Below, piece after piece: positions 6,619-12,251 of a stretch of DNA of 12,939 nt. The position numbers and the translations under genes were made by a program. The stretch lies in the NCBI RefSeq assembly GCF_943912555.1, contig NZ_CALTUR010000044.1, forward strand, positions 1-12,939. Direction: 5' to 3'. Each line of letters opens with the position of its first letter. Position 1 is the stretch's first letter. The stretch is from an uncultured Streptococcus sp. Its GTDB lineage: Bacteria; Bacillota; Bacilli; Lactobacillales; Streptococcaceae. Under the pieces are notes generated by a model, which was not told where the DNA came from, ran no database searches, and saw only the letters and a list, made by a program, of their open reading frames with translations.

Positions 6619-7542
6619 CTATAGAGTAGGAATTCCTGAAGAACAGCTTAGGTGACCTTCCTTATCGATGAGGATAGCTTCGATGCCCTCCAAACTTTCG
6701 ACTTGCCAGAGGATAGAAGCTGGTCTTTCTCCAAATAGACGAGTTGTCCAGATTTCACCATCAACTGATTTATCAGAGATGATTGTTAGACTTGCTAGTT
6801 CCGTTTCAACAGGATATCCTGTTTGACTGTCAAAAATATGATGGTAATCTTGTCCATCAACTGTCAGGTGACGTTCATAAATGCCTGAAGTTACGACAGA
6901 TTTATTGACAACAGGGATGGTCATTAAGTGATTTCCCCTCGGATTGGCTGGGTCTTGAATCCCGATTTGCCAAGGCTGATTTCCTCTTGCCTGATTTTTT
7001 CCAATAGTCAGGATATTCCCTCCCAGATTGATCAAGGCAGATGTCACTCCCTCTTCTCTAAGAAATTGGGCAACCTTATCCGCACTATAACCCTTGGCTA
7101 AACAACCAAGATCGATTTTCATTCCTTTCTGTTTCAAGAACACAGTGGAAGCAGAAGAATCTAACTCGATATAATGAGGATTGATTAAAGGTAGCACAGA
7201 TTCAATTTCCTGAGGTTGGGCGACCTTGGCATCTGAAAAACCGATGCGCCAGGTTTGAATCAAGGGACCAATGCTGATGTTGAGATGACTAGAGGCTGCT
7301 AGGCTATGCTCTAACCCAAGTGAAATCAGTTCAAACAGGTCTGGATGAACTTTGACTGGAGCTATTCCAGCTTGATAATTGATTTCCATCAACTCAGATT
7401 CTTGGCTATTGGCATTGAAGCGGTATTCTAGCTCTTTGAGCAAATCAAAGGATTTTTGGAGCAAGATATCGGCTCGCTCATCCACTAATGAAATAGTGAT
7501 AGTAGTCCCCATTAGCCTTTCAGAATGTGAACTAAGAGGCAA
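6619..7542 (-). CDS. apbE: ApbE-family FAD:protein FMN transferase, cytoplasmic type
   Basis: 307 residues. ApbE proteins take FMN from FAD and attach it covalently to Ser/Thr in target proteins, using Mg2+. Seen here: LMGTTITISL near residue 10, SELMEINYQAG (about 49-59), DLGCLAKGYSADKV (about 144-157), INLGGNILTIG, TSGIYERHLTVDGQDYHHIF and DSQTGYPV, all family hallmarks. In the C-terminal metal-site segment, usually (A)DALSTALF, this protein reads GEIWTTRLF, placing Glu where Asp is usual. The most likely start is TTG (7540-7542), eight bases after AAGGAG; the next ATG at residue 11 lacks a good site and would clip the conserved strand. No signal peptide or lipobox is present, so it should act in the cytoplasm, unlike the exported lipoprotein ApbE forms. 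First gene of the minus operon; the likely substrate is the DATSGAS tail encoded downstream. The old thiamine-biosynthesis label is obsolete. Confidence 0.93.
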   Translation of the reverse strand: MPLSSHSERLMGTTITISLVDERADILLQKSFDLLKELEYRFNANSQESELMEINYQAGIAPVKVHPDLFELISLGLEHSLAASSHLNISIGPLIQTWRIGFSDAKVAQPQEIESVLPLINPHYIELDSSASTVFLKQKGMKIDLGCLAKGYSADKVAQFLREEGVTSALINLGGNILTIGKNQARGNQPWQIGIQDPANPRGNHLMTIPVVNKSVVTSGIYERHLTVDGQDYHHIFDSQTGYPVETELASLTIISDKSVDGEIWTTRLFGERPASILWQVESLEGIEAILIDKEGHLSCSSGIPTL

Positions 7543-7632
7543 GCTACCAACTCCTTTCTCTTATGAAAAGAAGGTTGAAATATTGTAGATTTATATTAAA
7601 TTTAATCCCTTACATTTTCTTTCCATGATACT

Positions 7633-7661
7633 AGCATACCATAAAGTCAGCGTTTTCACAA
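7633..7661 (-). promoter_or_regulatory. Promoter of the apbE operon
   Basis: On the minus strand TTGTGA (7661-7656) is followed after 17 bp by TATGCT (7638-7633). The start of transcription would be near 7626, giving a leader of about 84 nt before the TTG codon. Confidence 0.6.
7645..7658 (-). promoter_or_regulatory. cre-like CcpA site at the apbE promoter
   Basis: The minus strand reads TGAAAACGCTGACT, matching TGWAARCGYTWNCW at all but one defined position (G for W). It overlaps the last bases of the -35 box and the spacer, a position that normally gives repression by CcpA with HPr-Ser-P. Confidence 0.5.
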
Positions 7662-7675
7662 ATAAAATTTGTAAA
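7655..7675. promoter_or_regulatory. Near-palindromic operator candidate at the apbE promoter
   Basis: TTCACAAAT (7655-7663) and ATTTGTAAA (7667-7675) are inverted repeats with one mismatch and a 3-bp spacer. It covers the -35 box of the apbE promoter. Its half-site shares the TTCACA of Rex-type operators, but the spacing does not fit the Rex consensus, so the regulator is not identified. Confidence 0.35.
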
Positions 7676-7783
7676 GTTGTCAAGAAATATGCTCAGAAAA
7701 TAAAGAGTAATTGTAAGAAAGGCTGATAAAATACAGATTATTTACATTTTTTTACAAAAAAATCGGGAAAATTAGCAAAACTC

Positions 7784-7798
7784 TTGTAAACGCTAACA
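7784..7798 (+). promoter_or_regulatory. cre site (CcpA) overlapping the nox -35 box
   Basis: TTGTAAACGCTAACA matches the cre consensus WTGNAARCGNWWNCA at every position. It begins with the -35 hexamer itself, so bound CcpA would block RNA polymerase if acting as repressor there. CcpA is the carbon catabolite regulator of low-GC Gram-positive bacteria. Confidence 0.75.
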
Positions 7799-7812
7799 GT
7801 AAATGTTATACT
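7784..7812 (+). promoter_or_regulatory. nox promoter
   Basis: TTGTAA (7784-7789), a 17-bp spacer and TATACT (7807-7812) preceded by TGT at 7804-7806 (extended -10). The predicted start is near 7819, giving a leader of about 30 nt with TAGGA before the ATG. Confidence 0.75.
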
Positions 7813-7850
7813 AGAAGAGTAAATTTAAAATTGAAGGTAGGAATTTTTCT

Positions 7851-9230
7851 ATGAGTAAAATCGTTGTAGTTGGTGCTAACCACGCTGGTACAGCATGTAT
7901 TAATACTATGTTGGATAATTTTGGCAATGAGAACGAAATCGTTGTATTTGACCAAAACTCTAACATCTCTTTCCTAGGATGTGGAATGGCCCTTTGGATT
8001 GGTGAACAAATCGACGGTGCTGAAGGCTTGTTCTATTCTGATAAAGAAAAATTGGAAGCTAAAGGTGCTAAGGTTTACATGAACTCACCAGTTCTTTCAA
8101 TCGACTATGATAACAAAGTAGTTACAGCAGAAGTTGAAGGGAAAGAGCACAAAGAATCATACGAGAAATTGATTTTCGCTACAGGTTCTACACCAATCTT
8201 GCCACCAATCGAAGGTGTTGAAATTGTTAAAGGAAACCGCGAATTTAAAGCAACTCTTGAAAATGTACAATTCGTTAAATTGTACCAAAACGCTGAAGAA
8301 GTGATCAATAAACTTGCTGACAAGAGCCAGCACCTTGACCGTATCGCCGTTGTTGGTGGTGGTTACATCGGTGTTGAACTTGCTGAAGCCTTTGAGCGTC
8401 TTGGAAAAGAAGTTGTCCTTGTTGATATCGTTGATACTGTCTTGAACGGCTACTATGACAAAGACTTCACACAAATGATGGCGAAGAACTTGGAAGACCA
8501 CAACATCCGCTTGGCGCTCGGTCAAACTGTTAAAGCAATCGAAGGTGACGGTAAAGTTGAACGCTTGATTACTGATAAAGAAACTTTCGATGTGGATATG
8601 GTTATCCTTGCAGTTGGTTTCCGTCCAAACACTGCCCTTGCTGATGGTAAGATTGAACTCTTCCGTAACGGTGCCTTCCTTGTAGACAAGAAACAAGAAA
8701 CATCTATCCCAGGTGTATTTGCCGTTGGTGACTGTGCAACTGTTTATGACAATGCTCGTAAAGATACTAGCTATATTGCTCTTGCTTCAAACGCTGTACG
8801 TACTGGTATTGTTGGTGCCTACAATGCTTGTGGCCATGAATTGGAAGGTATCGGTGTTCAAGGTTCAAACGGTATCTCTATCTACGGTCTTCACATGGTT
8901 TCAACTGGTTTGACTCTTGAAAAAGCGAAAGCTGCTGGTTACAATGCGACTGAAACAGGCTTTAACGATCTTCAAAAACCAGAATTCATGAAACATGACA
9001 ACCATGAAGTAGCAATCAAGATTGTCTTTGACAAAGATAGCCGTGAAATTCTTGGTGCCCAAATGGTTTCACACGATATTTCAATCAGCATGGGAATCCA
9101 TATGTTCTCACTTGCTATCCAAGAGCATGTGACAATTGATAAGTTGGCATTGACAGACCTATTCTTCTTGCCACACTTCAACAAACCATACAACTATATC
9201 ACAATGGCTGCACTTACAGCTGAAAAATAA
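7851..9230 (+). CDS. nox: Water-forming NADH oxidase
   Basis: This flavoenzyme reduces O2 to two H2O with two NADH, regenerating NAD+ and removing oxygen without making peroxide. It has 459 residues, the usual length. The FAD-binding N-terminus is [10 protein letters not shown] (4-13), and the single redox-active cysteine is Cys44 in SFLGCGMA, characteristic of the H2O-forming NADH oxidases in the pyridine-nucleotide disulfide reductase superfamily. ATGSTP follows at 110-115, the NAD-binding fold [19 protein letters not shown] at 167-185, the second FAD motif VFAVGDCAT at 289-297, then a C-terminal dimerisation domain. It is divergent from apbE and monocistronic, with its own terminator. Codon use is strongly biased to preferred codons, suggesting high expression. 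The minus-strand frames inside it, the largest 179 residues, are shadows. Confidence 0.97.
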   Translation: MSKIVVVGANHAGTACINTMLDNFGNENEIVVFDQNSNISFLGCGMALWIGEQIDGAEGLFYSDKEKLEAKGAKVYMNSPVLSIDYDNKVVTAEVEGKEHKESYEKLIFATGSTPILPPIEGVEIVKGNREFKATLENVQFVKLYQNAEEVINKLADKSQHLDRIAVVGGGYIGVELAEAFERLGKEVVLVDIVDTVLNGYYDKDFTQMMAKNLEDHNIRLALGQTVKAIEGDGKVERLITDKETFDVDMVILAVGFRPNTALADGKIELFRNGAFLVDKKQETSIPGVFAVGDCATVYDNARKDTSYIALASNAVRTGIVGAYNACGHELEGIGVQGSNGISIYGLHMVSTGLTLEKAKAAGYNATETGFNDLQKPEFMKHDNHEVAIKIVFDKDSREILGAQMVSHDISISMGIHMFSLAIQEHVTIDKLALTDLFFLPHFNKPYNYITMAALTAEK

Positions 9231-9241
9231 TATTTGATGAT

Positions 9242-9275
9242 CTATCTGGCCTTAAGTTGAGGCCAGATAGTTTTT
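9242..9275 (+). terminator. nox terminator
   Basis: Perfect 10-bp stem CTATCTGGCC/GGCCAGATAG (9242-9251/9261-9270), 9-nt loop, then TTTTT. It starts 11 bp after the nox stop. Confidence 0.93.
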
Positions 9276-9312
9276 AGATAATCTGTCCCCACACAATTAT
9301 GGTTTTTTTATC

Positions 9313-9341
9313 TTGTGATTCATCCTTTTCTGACTTAAAAT
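9313..9341 (+). promoter_or_regulatory. pdxS-pdxT promoter
   Basis: TTGTGA (9313-9318) and TAAAAT (9336-9341) with 17-bp spacing. Transcription would start near 9348, within the palindrome at 9346-9357. Confidence 0.55.
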
Positions 9342-9345
9342 GAAA

Positions 9346-9357
9346 TGGTAGCTACCA
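9346..9357. promoter_or_regulatory. 12-bp perfect palindrome at the pdxS transcription start
   Basis: TGGTAGCTACCA is a perfect palindrome sitting over the predicted +1 and about 10 bp before the ribosome binding site. Position and symmetry suit an operator or a short leader hairpin. Pneumococcal pdx genes are known to be controlled by PdxR, a MocR/GntR-type regulator; whether this is its site cannot be told from the sequence. Confidence 0.4.
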
Positions 9358-9381
9358 ATATAAATGATGAGGATAAAACAA

Positions 9382-10257
9382 ATGACTGAAAATAGATATG
9401 AATTAAATAAAAACTTGGCACAGATGCTCAAAGGTGGGGTTATCATGGACGTTCAAAATCCTGAACAGGCTCGTATTGCAGAGGCTGCTGGTGCGGCAGC
9501 TGTTATGGCCTTGGAGCGGATTCCAGCTGATATTCGTGCAGCTGGTGGGGTTTCCCGCATGAGTGACCCAAAGATGATTAAGGAAATCCAAGAAGCGGTT
9601 AGCATTCCAGTAATGGCCAAGGTCAGAATCGGGCATTTTGTTGAGGCTCAGATTTTAGAGGCTATTGAAATTGACTATATCGATGAGAGTGAAGTTCTAT
9701 CTCCAGCTGATGACCGTTTCCATGTGGATAAGAAAGAATTCCAAGTTCCTTTTGTTTGTGGGGCTAAGGACTTGGGTGAAGCCTTGCGTCGTATCGCTGA
9801 AGGTGCTTCTATGATTCGTACAAAAGGAGAACCAGGTACAGGAGATATTGTCCAAGCTGTTCGCCATATGCGTATGATGAATCAGGAAATTCGCCGCATT
9901 CAAAATCTACGTGAGGACGAACTTTATGTTGCTGCTAAGGACTTGCAAGTCCCTGTAGAATTGGTTCAATACGTCCATGAACATGGGAAATTGCCAGTTG
10001 TAAACTTCGCAGCTGGAGGCGTTGCAACGCCAGCAGATGCTGCGTTGATGATGCAATTAGGGGCAGAGGGTGTCTTTGTCGGTTCAGGTATTTTCAAATC
10101 AGGAGATCCTGTTAAACGAGCAAGTGCCATTGTCAAAGCGGTAACTAACTTCCGTAATCCTCAAATCCTAGCTCAAATCTCTGAAGATTTAGGAGAAGCC
10201 ATGGTTGGTATTAATGAAAATGAAATTCAAATTCTCATGGCAGAGCGAGGAAAATAG
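9382..10257 (+). CDS. pdxS: Pyridoxal 5'-phosphate synthase, PdxS (Pdx1) subunit
   Basis: PdxS builds PLP from ribose 5-phosphate, glyceraldehyde 3-phosphate and ammonia delivered by PdxT, in a complex of twelve of each subunit. From the chosen start it has 291 residues, typical of the family. The TIM barrel carries [10 protein letters not shown] with Asp23, the two active-site lysines Lys80 ([10 protein letters not shown]) and Lys148 ([11 protein letters not shown]), and the phosphate-binding [14 protein letters not shown] longer reading frame from 9364 adds MMRIKQ, but GATGAGGA (9366-9373) is placed nine bases before the ATG at 9382, and the family begins at MTENRYELN. The first ATGs are therefore part of the Shine-Dalgarno region. 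pdxT follows immediately. Confidence 0.97.
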   Translation: MTENRYELNKNLAQMLKGGVIMDVQNPEQARIAEAAGAAAVMALERIPADIRAAGGVSRMSDPKMIKEIQEAVSIPVMAKVRIGHFVEAQILEAIEIDYIDESEVLSPADDRFHVDKKEFQVPFVCGAKDLGEALRRIAEGASMIRTKGEPGTGDIVQAVRHMRMMNQEIRRIQNLREDELYVAAKDLQVPVELVQYVHEHGKLPVVNFAAGGVATPADAALMMQLGAEGVFVGSGIFKSGDPVKRASAIVKAVTNFRNPQILAQISEDLGEAMVGINENEIQILMAERGK

Positions 10258-10839
10258 ATGAAAATCGGAATATTGGCCTTGCAAGGTGCCTTTGCAGAAC
10301 ATGCAAAAGTACTAGAGCAATTAGGAGTCGAGAGTGTTGAAATCAGAAATTTAGAGGATTTTCAGCAAGATCAGAATGACTTGTCAGGTTTGATATTACC
10401 TGGTGGTGAGTCTACAACCATGGGTAAGCTCTTACGAGACCAGGACATGCTGATTCCTATCCGAGAAGCCATTCTATCTGGTTTACCAGTTTTTGGAACC
10501 TGTGCTGGATTAATTTTGCTGGCTAAGGAAATTACTTCTCAGGAAGAGAGTCATCTTGGAACTATGGATATGGTGGTCGAGCGCAATGCCTATGGGCGCC
10601 AATTAGGAAGTTTCTACACGGAAGCAGAATGTAAGGGAGTTGGTCAGATTCCAATGACCTTTATCCGTGGTCCAATTATCAGTAGTGTTGGAGAAGATGT
10701 AGAAATTCTAGCAAGAGTTGATAATCAAATCGTTGCAGCCCAAGAAAAAAATATGTTGGTAACTTCTTTTCATCCTGAATTGACTGATGATGTGCGCCTG
10801 CACCAGTACTTTATTAATATGTGTAAAGAAAAAAGATAG
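10258..10839 (+). CDS. pdxT: Pyridoxal 5'-phosphate synthase glutaminase, PdxT (Pdx2) subunit
   Basis: A class I glutamine amidotransferase of 193 residues that hydrolyses glutamine and channels ammonia to PdxS. It starts [12 protein letters not shown], then [13 protein letters not shown] (47-59), the nucleophile Cys82 in [12 protein letters not shown], the [12 protein letters not shown] segment at about 108-119, and the His172/Glu174 pair in SFHPEL, completing the catalytic triad. Its ATG directly abuts the TAG of pdxS, with the AGGAAA of its ribosome binding site inside the end of pdxS, so translation is probably coupled for equal subunit amounts. Confidence 0.97.
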   Translation: MKIGILALQGAFAEHAKVLEQLGVESVEIRNLEDFQQDQNDLSGLILPGGESTTMGKLLRDQDMLIPIREAILSGLPVFGTCAGLILLAKEITSQEESHLGTMDMVVERNAYGRQLGSFYTEAECKGVGQIPMTFIRGPIISSVGEDVEILARVDNQIVAAQEKNMLVTSFHPELTDDVRLHQYFINMCKEKR

Positions 10840-10899
10840 TAAAAAAGTGCAAAAAATCACTTCCTGCGCTATACTGTAATTGAAATTTTTTTAGTTTTT

Positions 10900-10940
10900 G
10901 CGTTAGAACTGTTTCCTCAGTCCTAGCGCCTTTTCTTTTT
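10900..10940 (+). terminator. pdxS-pdxT terminator
   Basis: A 12-bp stem (10900-10911/10918-10929) with one mismatch and one G-U pair and a 6-nt loop, followed by CTTTTCTTTTT. It lies about 60 bp after pdxT. Confidence 0.88.
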
Positions 10941-10962
10941 GATAAGTATGATTGGTGGAGAG

Positions 10963-11069
10963 TATAGTATATTGAAATAAGATGTGAACACATCTATTAG
11001 GAAAGTCAAATTAATTTCTAGAAATGTTTTAGCAGTTATGGTGTACTATTCTAGACTCAATATGCTATA
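10963..11069. mobile_element. RUP-like 107-bp miniature element
   Basis: TATAGTATATTGA (10963-10975) and TCAATATGCTATA (11057-11069) are imperfect terminal inverted repeats (one mismatch) exactly 107 bp apart end to end, the reported length of RUP (repeat unit of pneumococcus), a non-autonomous element thought to be moved by an IS630-type transposase into TA. The ends start and finish with TA. Inside are GATGTG/CACATC and the palindrome TTTCTAGAAA. Assignment rests on length, termini and remembered similarity to pneumococcal intergenic repeats. Confidence 0.6.
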
Positions 11070-11175
11070 GTTTGTAAACGATTCTGAGAATCTTATGAGC
11101 ACAAGCAATGACTGCTTTCATATTGCCTCCTCTTTGAGAAATTCGATTGTAAAACTCTAAGCAGGCTCTTCCTGC
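11065..11175 (-). pseudogene. Transposase C-terminal relic, probably IS110 family
   Basis: The minus strand encodes LEFYNRISQRGG, then NMKAVIACAHKILRIVYKL and a stop. The pattern EFY-(about 15 residues)-KA-x-A-x-A-x-K-x-L-x-x-I-Y-x-L is like the C-terminal end of IS110/IS116/IS902 transposases. Only about 36 codons remain; upstream the frame closes at once and the rest of the transposase is absent. Its stop codon lies inside the terminal repeat of the RUP-like element, so that element seems to have landed in the last codons of an already decaying IS. Family assignment is by eye. Confidence 0.45.
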
Positions 11176-11187
11176 TTAGAGTTTTAC
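11149..11187. terminator. Perfect 17-bp hairpin, probably a bidirectional terminator
   Basis: GTAAAACTCTAAGCAGG (11149-11165) and its exact complement (11171-11187) flank a 5-nt loop. On either strand the stem core ends in a TTTT tract, as in bidirectional terminators. The left arm overlaps the IS relic. It may shield the ABC genes downstream from read-through. Confidence 0.65.
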
Positions 11188-11503
11188 ATATGCTACTATC
11201 TTCGTTATAGCTAACTTTAATTCTCATTTATTAAGTATACCTAAGTTTTATGTTTAAGTTTTGTATAGAATAGCTGTATCTCTTAATAAAGCTATGTTTA
11301 CGCTTTCAATCAAGTCTCATTTATGATACTATTATGATAATAGAAAAAATTCTTAGTTCGCTAAAGACCTTTATTCGAGATCCAGAGGAAATAGAAATTT
11401 TATCCATTAAAAATACATTTCATAAGTTACTTACTTAATATTAATAGAATTCCAATATTGTATAATTAAATCAAAGATGACACTGGAATCAGGAGGATTT
11501 ATT
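11188..11503 (+). other. AT-rich intergenic region before the ABC genes
   Basis: About 315 bp with no recognisable gene. A 34-codon frame at 11334-11438 (MIIEKILSSLKTFIRDPEEI...) is open but has no ribosome binding site and is not recognised; it might be a remnant. TATAAT at 11461-11466 is a good -10 for the ABC genes, with only a poor -35 upstream, which suggests dependence on an activator or weak basal expression. Confidence 0.4.
11461..11466 (+). promoter_or_regulatory. -10 box of the ABC transporter genes
   Basis: TATAAT preceded by ATTG, 25 bp before the AGGAGG of the ATPase. No convincing -35 lies 16-18 bp upstream (the sequence there is ATATTA-like). Confidence 0.45.
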
Positions 11504-12234
11504 ATGGTTAATAATGTAGCTGTTAAAGTCTCAAACCTTTCAAAAGAATTTTTGTTAGGGCAAGACAAAACTGTCTCTATTTTGAAAAATATTTCTTTAT
11601 CTGTCAATTATGGGGAATTTGTATCAATACTTGGTGTCAGTGGTTCTGGAAAGTCTACTTTGCTAAGTTGCTTATCAAGTTTATCTGAACCAACAAGTGG
11701 CGAAGTTGTTATCAATGGTGTAAATCCATATACCTTAAAAGAAGGGAAGCTTGCTAAATTTAGAAGACAAGATATTGCAATAATTTTTCAAAACTATAAT
11801 CTGGTACCTGCTCTACCTGTACTAGAAAATGTTACACTTCCTCTGAGACTCTCAGGAAAGAGTGTTGATAGCAATAAAGTAAAAAAATGTTGGATAGTTT
11901 GAATTTTAAAGCAGAACTATCATCATTAGTTGCTACCTTATCAGGTGGAGAACAGCAAAAAGTGGCTATTACTCGTGCAATAATAGCTGATAGTAAAATT
12001 ATTTTTGCTGATGAGCCAACAGGAGCTCTGGACAGCGTCTCAAGAAAACTTATATTTGAAACACTTCGTAATTTAGCGAGTCAAGGAAAATGTGTTCTTA
12101 TGGTCACTCATGATATTGAGTTGGCTTCAAAAACTGACAGAGCACTCATTTTAAAAGACGGAAAGATATCTCGACAAATTATTAAACCTTCAGCTGATGA
12201 GCTCTACCAAGCACTTGAAAGTAGTAAAGATTAA
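11504..12234 (+). pseudogene. ABC transporter ATPase (MacB/LolD-like), split by a one-base frame change
   Basis: Together the two frames encode a normal ABC ATPase of about 243 residues for an FtsX/MacB-type exporter. Frame one (11504-11902, 132 residues) holds Walker A GVSGSGKST (44-52) and Q-loop IIFQNYNL (93-100), then ends KKCWIV-stop. Frame two, entered at 11887 with MLDSLNF, holds signature LSGGEQQKVAITRA, Walker B IIFADEPTGALD and H-loop MVTHD. The junction is an A7 run (11881-11887); eight A would restore one frame. There is no ribosome binding site before 11887. The run forms the heptamer A_AAA_AAA in frame and is followed after 5 nt by a 7-bp hairpin, so -1 frameshifting or polymerase slippage could also give the full protein. 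The start at 11504 follows AGGAGG by 7 nt, better than the upstream in-frame ATG at 11477. The permease gene follows after 17 bp. Without recoding the transporter would be dead. Confidence 0.85.
11881..11921 (+). other. Possible -1 frameshift signal: A_AAA_AAA heptamer plus hairpin
   Basis: In the first frame the run reads GTA AAA AAA TGT, so the seven A residues form X_XXY_YYZ. A -1 slip continues ATG TTG GAT, the frame of the second half. GATAGTT (11893-11899) pairs with AACTATC (11915-11921) beginning 5 nt after the run. The stem is AU-rich and the loop is 15 nt, so its strength is modest. Confidence 0.35.
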
Positions 12235-12251
12235 TTTGAGGAGGATTTATT

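Noticed and set aside
7655..7675. Canonical Rex operator
   Set aside because: The TTGTGA-N6-TCACAA arrangement is not met; only the half-site resembles it, so it is left as an unassigned operator candidate.
8157..8696. 179-codon open frame on the minus strand inside nox
   Set aside because: It is antisense to a highly conserved, codon-biased gene; it has no ribosome binding site or recognisable domain and reflects nox codon use.
9364..9381. Extended N-terminus MMRIKQ for PdxS
   Set aside because: These codons overlap the GATGAGGA ribosome binding site for the ATG at 9382, and the family starts at that ATG.
11477..11503. Extended N-terminus MTLESGGFI for the ABC ATPase
   Set aside because: It covers the AGGAGG that serves the ATG at 11504, and has no site of its own.
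11887..12234. Second half of the ABC ATPase as an independent gene
   Set aside because: It begins in mid-domain without Walker A and has no ribosome binding site; it is the continuation of the upstream frame.
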